Assembly (NCBI GenBank): GCA_038025085.1
Contig: CM076153.1
Coordinates: 16,219,001 to 16,283,000, forward strand
DNA length: 64,000 nucleotides
DNA from: Tetragonia tetragonoides
Taxonomy: Eukaryota; Streptophyta; Magnoliopsida; Caryophyllales; Aizoaceae
Reading direction: 5' to 3'
The notes below the pieces were generated by a model that saw nothing but the letters and a program-made list of their open reading frames with translations, searched no databases and was not told the origin of the DNA. Positions 31,335-42,100 of this stretch are shown here, piece after piece (positions within the stretch are counted from its first letter, which is position 1; each line of letters begins with the position of its first letter). The position numbers and the translations under genes were made by a program.

Positions 31335-32666
31335 AATCCTCCCTCGAACCAAATCACCAAATACCTTCACCTCATCCACAAAACGGACCTTCTTCTTTAC
31401 GGTCTTGCTCCTCCATACGCAATGATCCTCAACATAACATAAGTTGTTCTCCGCCTTCTTTCCTTTCACAATCAAAGTAGCACCACGATATACTTTGCAC
31501 CACCTTCCCATACCAATGTATCTACACCCTTTCGATGTCAACTTACCCAACGAAATCACATTGACACGAGCATTGGGTACATACCTCACATTTTGGAAGG
31601 TTCTAGTCACACCACCATGGAGCTCAATTTGGATGCTTCCCATCCCTTTGGCCTTCAACTTACCACTCCCCATGTTGATGTCACCATACTCTCCATCTTG
31701 GCACAAAGTATCAAACATACTTTGGTCTCTACAAATGTGAACCGAAGCGCTGGAGTCCAACACCCAACTCTCTTGGCTTTCCTTCCTCTCATTGTTACTA
31801 GCCAAGAACAACTCCTTATTACCATCACAAGACATAATTACATTAGAGGAACCGCTATCATCATCAATTTTGGTCTTGCCCATCTTCTCTTGCAGCTGCT
31901 TGAAACTCTTCAAATCATCTCTCATCTTTGGGCAACGACTCTGAATATGACCATTCTCATCACAATAGTAACACTCTATGTTACTAAAGTCTCTCGCGCG
32001 CGACTTCGATCTACTTCTCTGGCCACCTCCTCTTCTCTCATGATTCCTCCCTCTCTTGGACACCTCCGCAGCTAGTACTCTATCTCCTCCATCACTTGAA
32101 GAGATACCATCAACCTGCAACATCATCTGATCATTCTCTCTCAACACTGTCATTGCTTCATCTAGTGTAATCTCTGTCCTCCCTACAAGTAATGTCTGCA
32201 CAATTGGCCTGTAGGACTTAGGTAGTGAAGCCAACAATAACAATGCCTCCTCCTGATCGGAGATCTTCTCATCTGCATTTCTCAACTGACATACTAGCTG
32301 GTTAAAGTTATTAATGTGGTCCTGCAACACTGTACCTTGCTCTATCTTTAGCTGGTACAACTCGTATCTCAAACAAAGCTTGTTAGTCAGTGACTTTGAT
32401 GCATATACACTCTGGAGCTTATCCAACAACTTCTTTGGATCTGTCTCAGTCAAGTAATTATACTTGATCTCCGGAGCCATAACTAATCTAATAGTACTGA
32501 CAGCTTTCTTCTTCTTCGATGTCCATTGGGCATCGGTCACACCAGCAGGTTTTGTCTCATCTAAAGCCTTATCTAAGTTCTGCTGAACCAACAAATCCTC
32601 AACAGTACTCTTCCACACAGTAAAATTAATTTTACCATCAAACAAGGGAATTTCAAATTTCGGCAC
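31329..32666 (-). CDS. Copia gag plus protease-like domain, 445 codons, intact frame
   Basis: Gag forms the particle and packages RNA. The N-terminus (FEIPLFDGKINFTVWKSTV, VEDLLVQQNLDKAL) and the middle (LLLLASLPKSYRPIVQTLL) are copia gag. The CCHC knuckle CYYCDENGHIQSRC is at about residues 234-247. The protease-like part follows with VLDSSASVHICRD: the second and third residues of the usual D-S-G triad read S-S, so catalysis is doubtful. The region to the end resembles the protease tail (GVTRTFQNVRYVPNARVNVISL), then a unique basic tail (KTVKKKVRFVDEVKVFGDLV) replaces the integrase. The stop lies six bases inside the 3' LTR side of the polypurine tract. No stop interrupts 445 codons although the LTRs have diverged about 2%, which hints at selection or recent amplification from a gag-only master. 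Confidence 0.9.
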   Translation of the reverse strand: MPKFEIPLFDGKINFTVWKSTVEDLLVQQNLDKALDETKPAGVTDAQWTSKKKKAVSTIRLVMAPEIKYNYLTETDPKKLLDKLQSVYASKSLTNKLCLRYELYQLKIEQGTVLQDHINNFNQLVCQLRNADEKISDQEEALLLLASLPKSYRPIVQTLLVGRTEITLDEAMTVLRENDQMMLQVDGISSSDGGDRVLAAEVSKRGRNHERRGGGQRSRSKSRARDFSNIECYYCDENGHIQSRCPKMRDDLKSFKQLQEKMGKTKIDDDSGSSNVIMSCDGNKELFLASNNERKESQESWVLDSSASVHICRDQSMFDTLCQDGEYGDINMGSGKLKAKGMGSIQIELHGGVTRTFQNVRYVPNARVNVISLGKLTSKGCRYIGMGRWCKVYRGATLIVKGKKAENNLCYVEDHCVWRSKTVKKKVRFVDEVKVFGDLVRGRIC

Positions 32667-32751
32667 ACTACTAGATATCTTACTTGCACAAAATAATTCC
32701 TCCCTTCAACAAATACAGTAATTTTTCCACCACACGGATCCTACAACCAAA

Positions 32752-32763
32752 GCTCTAATACCA
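32752..32763 (-). other. Primer binding site of the gag-only copia element
   Basis: The minus strand reads TGGTATTAGAGC, one base from the initiator Met tRNA complement, two bases inside the 5' LTR. Confidence 0.85.
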
Positions 32764-32765
32764 CT

Positions 32766-33520
32766 TGTTGGGGAAAACTACGGTATTTACCCACAATCAG
32801 AATAACAGATAATCGGAAAAATAAAGTGCAAGAACCCAAAATCAACACATACAATTTTTACGTGGAAAACCCCTCTCAATTAGGGGAAAAACCACGGTGC
32901 GGATCTCCACGCACTAAAATATGATCCAATATGATAATCAAGAGTACAAAGGCAACAATCACAAGATCAAACAACAAGTAGACTATCTATCTTTGGTACT
33001 AGTACAAATTGACAAACCCTAACTCAATTTGGTACTCCCACAAATCCAAAGATATACCCACAAAATACCTGTCGATGACCGATCCGAGTACTCTGATTAC
33101 CTTCACACGTACAAGCCGAATCAATCGTGAACTGGAACAAACCTCTTTGGAGAAATACTCAATTTCTCTCACTCTCTGTTTGTCTCTTTTCACTCGGCTC
33201 ACTCTTTTGTTTCGGCTGTCTTGTTTCGACTCTCACCAAAAACCAAAAGACCAAAGCCTTTTTGTTTCCCCACCTTTTAGCTTCTGGTGGAAGCTTCTTC
33301 ACGCCAATACTAGGCCACAAATCAGCTTACTTGTGGGCCTAATACACTAATCAAGGTAATAGCCCACAACTTGGGCAACAACACAAACTCACGCAGGTTT
33401 GTTCTTTCTTTTCTGTTTTTGTTTTTCTTTTCTTTTTGTTTTATTTTATTTCTTTACAAACTTAAATAAAATAAAATACAACTTAATATAATATTTGGTA
33501 TTTGGGGCGTTACCTCAACG
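32766..33520 (-). repeat. 5' LTR of the gag-only copia element
   Basis: 755 bp, matching 30575-31334 at about 98% by eye. The outer end is CAACG, a mutated terminus. Confidence 0.92.
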
Positions 33521-33525
33521 GGTGG

Positions 33526-34239
33526 TTATGTAAAGCTTTATTAATAATAGACCTTAGAAGCTCGTTTACTAATAAACTGCAACAACCACCACCACGACAG
33601 TAGAATCAAGGGGCTGTGGAACTGGTGGTGGCGGCGGCCGGAAGGGAGAGGCGGTGGAAGTGGCGGCTCCCTTAGCCGAAGGTAGGGGTGGGGAAAGATA
33701 GGTTTTTTTTTTCTTATTTTGATGAAACGATGGAAAAGCTGATCGGTTTTGAATGATGATATTTTTTATTTATTTTTGATAGTAGCTTTTAATAAAATAG
33801 TTTTCCTTACCTTAGTCCGAACCTAAATGACGTATATATTGGGAAATTGTTTTCAACCAAAGCTATTTTGGGAATATGTTTGTTAATCATGTATATTTGA
33901 AAAAATTACACTTTAATTTATACTCTTTTAATTATCATTTTTTTGTTCTTGTTGCTATCGTTGTCGTTGTCCTTGTCGTTGTCGTTGTCATCATCATTAC
34001 TACTAGTATCTCATAAGTGGACATCAATATATATTCCAATCAAACAGAATTAAATGTACTTTCCACTTGAAAAGAAAGGAAGAGCAAGAGGAATTGACAA
34101 CTCAAGCTGTCAAGGAAATAAAACCGCTTCTCAAAATACAAAGTAGAGGACAATAGGATATATGAAAGCGGATTGTGTATGTTTTTCATGTCTCCCTCAC
34201 TCCGTAAGATTGACAGGCACAATGGGACGAAGTGAAACA
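33526..34239. other. Intergenic with simple repeats
   Basis: GC-rich trinucleotide stretch GGTGGTGGCGGCGGCC near 33624-33640 and a degenerate (GTT/GTC)n tract at about 33950-33990. No gene is recognised. The target of the Mutator-like element is at its right end. Confidence 0.6.
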
Positions 34240-34248
34240 GAAAACTAG

Positions 34249-35287
34249 GGAACTTGCTAAATGCAGGGAGGAAAACTTCTAAATGTAGGGTATGGTGACT
34301 ATTTTACCCTTCTTCATTTAATGTTCTAATTTGCCCAACAACATTTTTCACTACCCACAATTCAAATCTCATCATTATACTGCTTTATCCCTCACTTACT
34401 CAACTTAACTCACTCCACTATATTTCAATTAAAATCGAAAATTTCAACATCGCAATGCATGAAGAAGACCCAAGAACGCAAGGCCGAAGGAAATGGAAGA
34501 TAATATTGTATCACCTGTTGTGGTTGATACCTTTTTTACAGTAATATTGATCTACCTCTTACCATAATTCGAATATTTTTCCCAAGTTGAATAGAACTTA
34601 GACCGTACCCAGACATTGGTTCAAACACTCGAGGGGCCCTAAAAATATGTTGGCTCAACTGAAACTAGACCCTAAAGTTTTTCTGACCCGGATCAGTTTG
34701 GGCCAACTGATTCACAAGACCTTTTAGTATCCGGGCCAACTTATTTTCAGTGCTCAAAAAATCTTCGAGTTATAGTGCAAAACCTTACCAAGATATAATG
34801 TGCGTCTCGAGAGGGCCATAAAACACCAATGGTTCATCTTCATTTGGGCCAGCAAAACATTAAGGTTCGTTTCATCAATGACCCTCAAAAGTTTCTGGTC
34901 AGGTGTGCCTACGAACAATGGAAATATAAGGCCGAGAGAATTTCGGCCAATAAAGTTAGACAACCCTTCTAGAATTTAAGTTGAAATAGTCATGTCTTTC
35001 CAATTTTATTTTTATAGTTATTTTTCATAATATTATCTTGCATCATATCGGGATACTAGTGAACAAAGGGCAAAGTTAACACAGAGAGATAGAAAAAGAG
35101 GAGAGATGGAACTGGTGGGAGTACTGGCGAGTTTCGGGTTGTTCATAATGAATATGAAGGGAGGAGAAAGACAAAGGAGAAGAGAGGAGGGGGTTGGGTC
35201 TTGGGTATATTACATCACTTAGTTTAGGGGTAAAATAGTCAGTGTACCCTGCATTTAGAACATTGGTTCCCTGAATTTAGCAGCTAT
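34249..35287. mobile_element. Mutator-like non-autonomous element (9-bp target duplication)
   Basis: 1039 bp between GAAAACTAG repeats at 34240-34248 and 35288-35296. The terminal inverted repeats are about 65 bp and imperfect: the left has TTGCTAAATGCAGGGA and later GTGACTATTTTACCC; the right has GGGTAAAATAGTCAGTG and later TCCCTGAATTTAGCAGC. Long TIRs, a 9-bp duplication and the GCTAAAT motif fit MULEs. There is no transposase; the interior holds only a short unrecognised minus-strand frame at 34754-34963. Confidence 0.82.
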
Positions 35288-35342
35288 GAAAACTAGTTTA
35301 TTGTTCCACCAAATGTGTGTAGTATTCTGTTTTTCAAACTTA

Positions 35343-35524
35343 GGCTATGTTCTCTGCAACGGAATGGTGTGGGACGCTGAGGAACGGAACGGCACGGCGC
35401 GGATAATTCAAAAATATGTGAGATAAAATGAAATACAGAATGCGACGCGGAACGAAACGGAACGGAAAGAAACGGATTGGAACGGAACGGAATGCAGCAT
35501 GGAATCGACGAAAAGAACAGGACC
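35343..35524. mobile_element. Tourist-like MITE with AACGG repeats
   Basis: 182 bp bounded by TTA (35340-35342 and 35525-35527), with imperfect inverted ends GGCTATGTTCT and AAGAACAGGACC. The interior repeats AACGGAACGG-type motifs. The 3-bp TTA duplication is typical of PIF/Harbinger-derived Tourist elements. Confidence 0.65.
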
Positions 35525-35527
35525 TTA

Positions 35528-36136
35528 ATTGCAGAATGTTTGTGAAATATATGCTACTAGTAAAATATGTGCAAAATCGAATTTCGAATGACACAATTTT
35601 TTCACAAAAACTTCTATAAGACGATTTTACTGTATTTTCACGAATAAAGACTAGCACACTAATGACAATGCTAATAGTATACTGTAACGTTCGACAAAAT
35701 TGATTTAACACTGAGACATTTTTTTTTTTTTTTTTTTTTTGGGTCAAAAGGAACTTTTTTGTTTTTTGAGTGAACACTGAAACAACTTAACAACCAAATC
35801 TGTTGTGTGATGTTGATGAAGCCAACTTTTGTCACCATAACAAAAAAGGATATAAAAAAAGTTCATGCAGATTAAACGAGAAGGGTAGACAAATGAGAAG
35901 TACATAAGCAAAAAAAAATTGACAAATTTGATCATTCGGGGTAAAGAAGTCCTCTTTATTTATCTACTCATTTCCCTAATTCGAGTTAATCTGTCTAACT
36001 GTTATAATTTGTTTACATTTCGTCGAAGTCTCGAAGATATCGAGAACAAGTTTACATTATTTCCTGCAAAAGAAAGTGGAAGAAGACAGCACCATAGCTC
36101 TGAGGGAAGATACAAAACCTCATCACACTTCGAAAT
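35528..36136. other. Downstream region of DPE1
   Basis: AT-rich with a 22-bp T run at 35719-35740. It contains the probable 3' UTR of the minus-strand DPE1 gene (just below 36137). No other gene is recognised. Confidence 0.6.
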
Positions 36137-39100
36137 TTACAGCCGATCATACATTGACAGCAAGTCTCGTAGCTTTCCGGCCTCTGTATCCAAGCTTCCA
36201 AAACTCATAGAAGCAGGTAATCTCCAGCTCCAGTTCCCGAACTGTATACCCCAGCAATAAAAGAAAGTATAGGAAAAGAAAATTTTCAGACACATGATAG
36301 GATGATTGTTTTTGTGAAGGGAGCAGCTATCTTCAGATGAAAGACACATTATGAGCATTACCTTCAGAGAAAAAAAGAAAAAAAGGGGGGGGGGGGGGGC
36401 ACTCAGTCACAGTATTGCACACTAGTATGAATAAGCATCTGTAATTCCATAGAAAGGGATAATAACTCTTAATAAGCATCGTCCGCATGCACAACAGCAC
36501 AATTTTTTTTTGCTCCAATAAGTCTTGTATGAGTACATACAAGCATGACGTCGGCATGACATCATACTTATATGAGAGGGACCTCACCGTGAGGCTGCCT
36601 CATACGAGATTTTGTGTTCCACCATATAGGCTAGGTGAGAAGACTCAGAACTATGGTGTTCAGATAGAATTGGGAGTCACAACCTCGATCAGTTTTCTTT
36701 CTTTTTTTCAGCTGGAAAGAAATCGATAAGGTGGAGGGTGATTTAACTTGACAGAACACTCCCTCTTGGAGGGGGACTATAGTCTACTCGTTCGGTGGTG
36801 GAGGATGCTCCTTAATCACCGGAATACCGTTGGCATCGACCGGTGCAAGGTTTAGATGTTACTAACCCAGCTAACAGTTTATCACATTCAAACAATTACT
36901 AAATTGTAAGCAAATTTATTGAATTACACAATCCTGAGGACCACGTTTTCTCCGCTGATGACCCATTCTCACTCCTAATGTTTTTAATCAACAAAGATGA
37001 CCAAGGAGAGTAGAATCAGATGGCTGTTGAACTATGAAGACAGAATATTGGGTTGAAGAAGGAAGAGAGTGGCAAACTTGAGCAGACCCATAGTCGCCCT
37101 CTTGGAGGTCGACTTTGGTTGAGAGAACTCGCTTTGCACCATGGCGAGTTTAGCTGGTTAACGAAAATTATAATAATGTGGTCCGGTCCTACATTTAGAT
37201 CATGATGGATTTTACTTTCAATCCTAGCCTAAAATGGGAGTTTTACCTCACCCATCCCCCACCGCCAAAAAAGGAGTTTGAGGAGAGATGAGGGCGGAAG
37301 AAGGGAGAGATTCGATATTGTCCAAATTAGATAACTAAGTAGTTGAAGAATGGAAGACTGTATAATCTTCAATTCATAATACCCAATTTAAATCCCTTTT
37401 ACAAAGATGAGAGATATGAAGGGGCTTGAGTTTGTTTAGAGCTACTCTCCTAACTTGTCTTGTAACTATCTTGTGAGAGTAGATGCTATGGGAATCCAAT
37501 TTCCCAGATGTACCTAATATCTAGGAACTTATCAAATAAACCCATAAATAATAAAAATAAAAACAGATTTGAGTTCCGTATTTCCACTTTAAGATTGGGT
37601 ATTCAATGATCGTAGTACCCATGCTGGGTGACAAACATTGTTTGTGAGATTTGGACCTTGCTTAAACCATCAAGAAATTATCAGGACTTTGTGCAACGCC
37701 ACGTATATTTAAATGCACATATTACTGCCTCGACAACCCACCCTTCAAAGGGGGAGCAAAAGGAAGGAGAGAGAGGTGCAAAAGAAAAAAAGATCTATCT
37801 CTGCTTCACCAAGCAAGCTACGGACAGCTCGCCCTAACATGAGATCAATGTCCCTTCTAGTAGTAACCAAGTCATTAGTCATACCAACACATGACACCAA
37901 ATTCTTCCTCCCAACAAATCTTACTCAGTTTCTGTTAAATTATAATGATAGCAACTACACATAAATAACCCATATCCAGAAGAAATAACCAACAAAGGCT
38001 CTCTTCACACTCAAATCAAAGTCCATTCACCCCTGTCCCAGTAATGATAGCCCTATCCTTCCCTGAGTCAATCATTGACAACAAACTTCCAAGCTTTATA
38101 CTGAGCAAGGCCAGACAGAGATAGGTATGAGGTAATTTTAATGTACATCTTTAATATGGTGGATTCAAATTTGCAAAGTACCTGGGTCGCTGGAATATTC
38201 ATTCTTGCAGAATTCCCAAGCCCAAGAATATCTTGCATCGGTACAATTGCTGTTTGAGCTACTGATGATAGTGCACTTCGGATGAGTTCCCATGAGATAT
38301 CACAGTCCTCAGTGAGGGAAAGGTATCTTAGCACCTATATAAATAAGAATTGGAGTTTCAGCACAGAGAAGAAAAGGTACATCTCAGAACATAAAATAAA
38401 ACATCCAATCATCATTGACAATAAATTCCTGCTCCAACGCCGTCCATCTTGTCTTATTTTCTCCTTTTTTAATTTGAGAGAGATATATACAAAAGAAAAC
38501 TTACATTTCCCTTCTCTTCTTGCTCCAAGTTGTCCCACCAGCCTTGGACCTACCAAACATCAACATATCAGTTACCAAGGTAAAGGCAAAGACTGGAAGA
38601 AGCACCCACACCATTTATGGAGCAAAAATGCAATTCAAAGTGGCGTGCTAAAACGAAAATATGCACCGCTAGCAACAGGACAAGGCAACAAGAATTTTAC
38701 CGTGTCATTATCATGAGTTCCTGTGTATACTACTTGATTCATTTCATGATTGTGAGGCAAATGAGGGTTTTTTGCATCACTTCCGAAACCTGCAGCAAGG
38801 TCCAAGATGCACTAACCAACAGTTTTCAGTCCATCCAACCTTCATCTTTAGCATATAAACACAAACATGGGTGAAGCAGTTAGAACAAGGAAGTAGAGAG
38901 TGGGTGTTGAAATTGATACCAAACTGCAGGACAGCCATCCCAGGAGCTCCAATGGATTTCCTCAGCTGAACTACATCCTCGGTGATAACACCCTGTTAAA
39001 ATTATTGCAAAACTTCATGAACTAATAAATAAACTTGGTATAATAGACAATTTCCCTCAGCTAAAAGAAGATGGAAAAGAGAAAACAAGATAGTTACCCT

Positions 39101-42100
39101 GACCAATACTGTATTGTCAGACAATGAAAATGATAAGCAATTATCTCAGAGGTAACCAACCAGTAGGGAGTGCCAGTTCAGACACCACTTTAGACAATGA
39201 AAACAGAAGAAATCAAAGAAGAAAAGGAACTCCGACATTAGGATAAGAGTGGCAAAACCCCCAAAAAAAGAACAAAAAGGTAAGACTTTAAACAAAAATC
39301 CCTCCCTGAATTCCAAGAAATTTAATGCGCAAACAATTAGAACATGTATTATTAAAAACTACTATTCTACAGCCATGAACTACAAAAAAATAGAACGGAA
39401 TTTGTCCTAACTCTACCTAACATACCAGGTCTTCTGCAATTATGTCGATATCTCCAACAGCTCTAGTGATTGCATCAAACAGCGACTTCCCAGGTCCAGC
39501 CTACTGGCACCAAAAAAAGATGGGCGTAAGCAACTCACACAAAGAGAACCACCACAGTTCATGGTCCATAAAATAAGTCGGTAACTGACCTTCCACCGCC
39601 CAGTTGTTGCAATCTTTGCTTCTGAAAATGAATGTACTCCCAGTTAGAACACAAGTACTATTAAACCCTAATCTAGAACCTGTAAATGTCATACTTCATA
39701 CCTGATGGAACAGCCCAAAATCCAGAAAAGCCTCGAAAATGATCAATTCTGAAATCGTCATAGAGATCCATCGCTCGTCGAATACGGCGTGTCCACCACG
39801 AAAATCCATCTCTCTCCATTGATTTCCAATCATATAAGGGGCTTTAAACAAAATCATAAGAATTAGCCAGCAGATTCATTTCCAATCATATTATAAACTA
39901 GCACTTGTTATAACAGGCAGCTCGGCTTTTCGGGGGGGGGGGGGGGGGGGGGAGGGGGGTGTCCCTCACTGATGTTCAGCATCATTTGGGTGATATGTAG
40001 ACTAGATAGACTTGAATTTCTTTTTGAGGACTTCTTGTCACATCTTTACATCAAAAAATAAAAAAAAAAAAAAAAAAAAAAAATTAGCTAAACAAAGAAT
40101 TTACAACAGTTTACTATCAGATATGTATGCATTTGTATCAGGGAAGACAGAACGGGAAGCACTAACTAGAGGCAAGATGTTAGTGGCTAAAGTACTTCAG
40201 CAACTAGCAAGAAAATCCCATGTGCATATCTTTTAAATAAGCTTATATTTGCTTTCTTGATGACCTTTTTGTTTTCAAGCGAAGCTTGTGTTTCTGAGAT
40301 TTCTGAGCTCAAAGAAAACAATCTAAATTTCACAATACATTAGTGGCCTCAGCTGTGAGGTTATGGAGCAATTCAGATTACATGTGTTACACAGGGTACC
40401 CTTCCCACGAGATACCTGGGTACTCCTCTCTGACCCACAAAATCATCACTGCTTGATTGTTGGCAGCTTGTAGACATATTTTCCTTGCTAATCTACTCTA
40501 CTGGGCAGATAACTTCAATCTTTCTCAGATTATTGCTAAAAAGTTGAGCTTCGCAGAATTCTTATTTGAGGCGCCCCTGGTGATAAAATGAAAATGCCTT
40601 TTATCACTTGCGATCCTGTTTTCTTCCAAGTAAATATGGTTGTATCAATGTGAACTGTGAAGAACCACAAACTGAGGAAACTAGCTGGTGCTGGAGAGCC
40701 TATATGGACATTTCTACAAAATAAGACAAACTAGTACTTGAATGGGAGGAACTTTTGGGATTATTGCCCTAAAATGCTAGCTGGTACAGGCAAAAACTTA
40801 ACATGGTGAAAAACAAATCAAAAAATGAAACCCTGAAAGAGATTTGACTCTTGACTGCCAGTGGAGTGCATACCACAGGAAGTGGGTATAACTCTCTTCT
40901 AAAGTTACTGTCATCCTACTACCCATGAAGCTATGATTATTTGGGTGAAGCTCCGCAGCTCTAGGCACAGCTTCAAGCTCTGGATGGCAATAAAAATCAA
41001 ACTTCACAAAGGATATAATGCATAAAAGTGGTATAGCTATTACTGATGTAATCTGTTGTCTTTGCACTGATGAGGGTATGGTTGAATCAGATTTTCATCT
41101 ATTTTTCTACTGCAGTTGATCTCAAAGTGTTTTGTAGGGTATACTGACTTTTGATACTACTAGTCTACTAATGATCTAGACAGACTTTTTAGATGGGTCA
41201 GAATGAGGAAGGGTGACAAGCTCAAGACAGAAGTGCATGCTGCCTCTCTAGCTGCGGTTCAGTACCAAATGTGGAAGGACAGATGCTGCAGGATCACGCA
41301 AAGAACTTCAAGAACAGTAGCCAAATTGTGGATTGAATTAGATACAAGAACAGCAGAACTCATAATGATTATCTGCAAAAAGTTAAAATATTGTACTAAG
41401 TGACAAAATCTGATGTGAACTGGGGCCAGTTTAGTCTCAAACCCTTCCTAGCTCCTGAAGATAGGTTATATTGCTCCATTAAAAAAAAAAGAAAAAAAAG
41501 AACGCAAGTTAGGTTGCATTGCTGTACGTTTTGCAATAGAAATCTCAAACATTTATACCAATAAGAAAAAGAAAAAAATAACAACTACATTTTGGTATAT
41601 ACAAACTAGGATTCACATAAATTACGTGACAAGAGAATGAGCAAATTATGAGGGAGGAATTAGGAGCTAAAAATTCTTGTATACAAAGTCACCAACCTGT
41701 CCCATAACTGACCGGTTTCACTAAATGCATCTGGTGGAACACCACTAACTAACAGAGGAAAGCCTTTACTGTTCTGCAAGACAAATGGACACCAATATCA
41801 AATGCTAAGGCAGAACAAGCATATGCAATAGCAATACATACTTATCAAAACTAAACCCACCAGCAGAAAGTGTTTTTTGTTTGCCCAAACATCTGCACTA
41901 TGATAGCCTACATAAATTGGCATATCTCCCATTATCTTGATCGCCTTTAGTTGCGCATAGTTGCGGATTTTCTGCCATTGTCTTTGGAATAGAAACTGCT
42001 GGGCGATGAATATGTCTATCTGTCGAACCGAAAGTATTAGTAATATATCATGATTGACTGGTCACATCAGATACATGCAAACCACACAGCAGCCGCAAGC

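Larger units (their letters stand above)
30575..33520 (-). mobile_element. Gag-only, non-autonomous copia element (TR-GAG-like)
   Basis: A 2946-bp element, minus strand, with LTRs at 30575-31334 and 32766-33520 and target duplication GGTGG (30570-30574 and 33521-33525). Between the LTRs there is only a 445-codon gag-protease frame. Integrase, RT and RNase H are absent. A primer binding site and a polypurine tract are both present. The LTRs differ at roughly 14-15 positions by eye (about 2%), clearly older than the element at 19275. The right LTR ends CAACG instead of CAACA. Such gag-only elements need pol from another copy to move. Confidence 0.92.

Noticed and set aside
31444..32075. Plus-strand open frames opposite the gag frame
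   Set aside because: Shadows of the minus-strand gag with no independent signature.
39932..39959. Long G run as a G-quadruplex regulatory element
   Set aside because: A single long homopolymer in an intron; more likely a simple repeat or assembly weak spot. Other long G/C runs are at 36385 and 53515.
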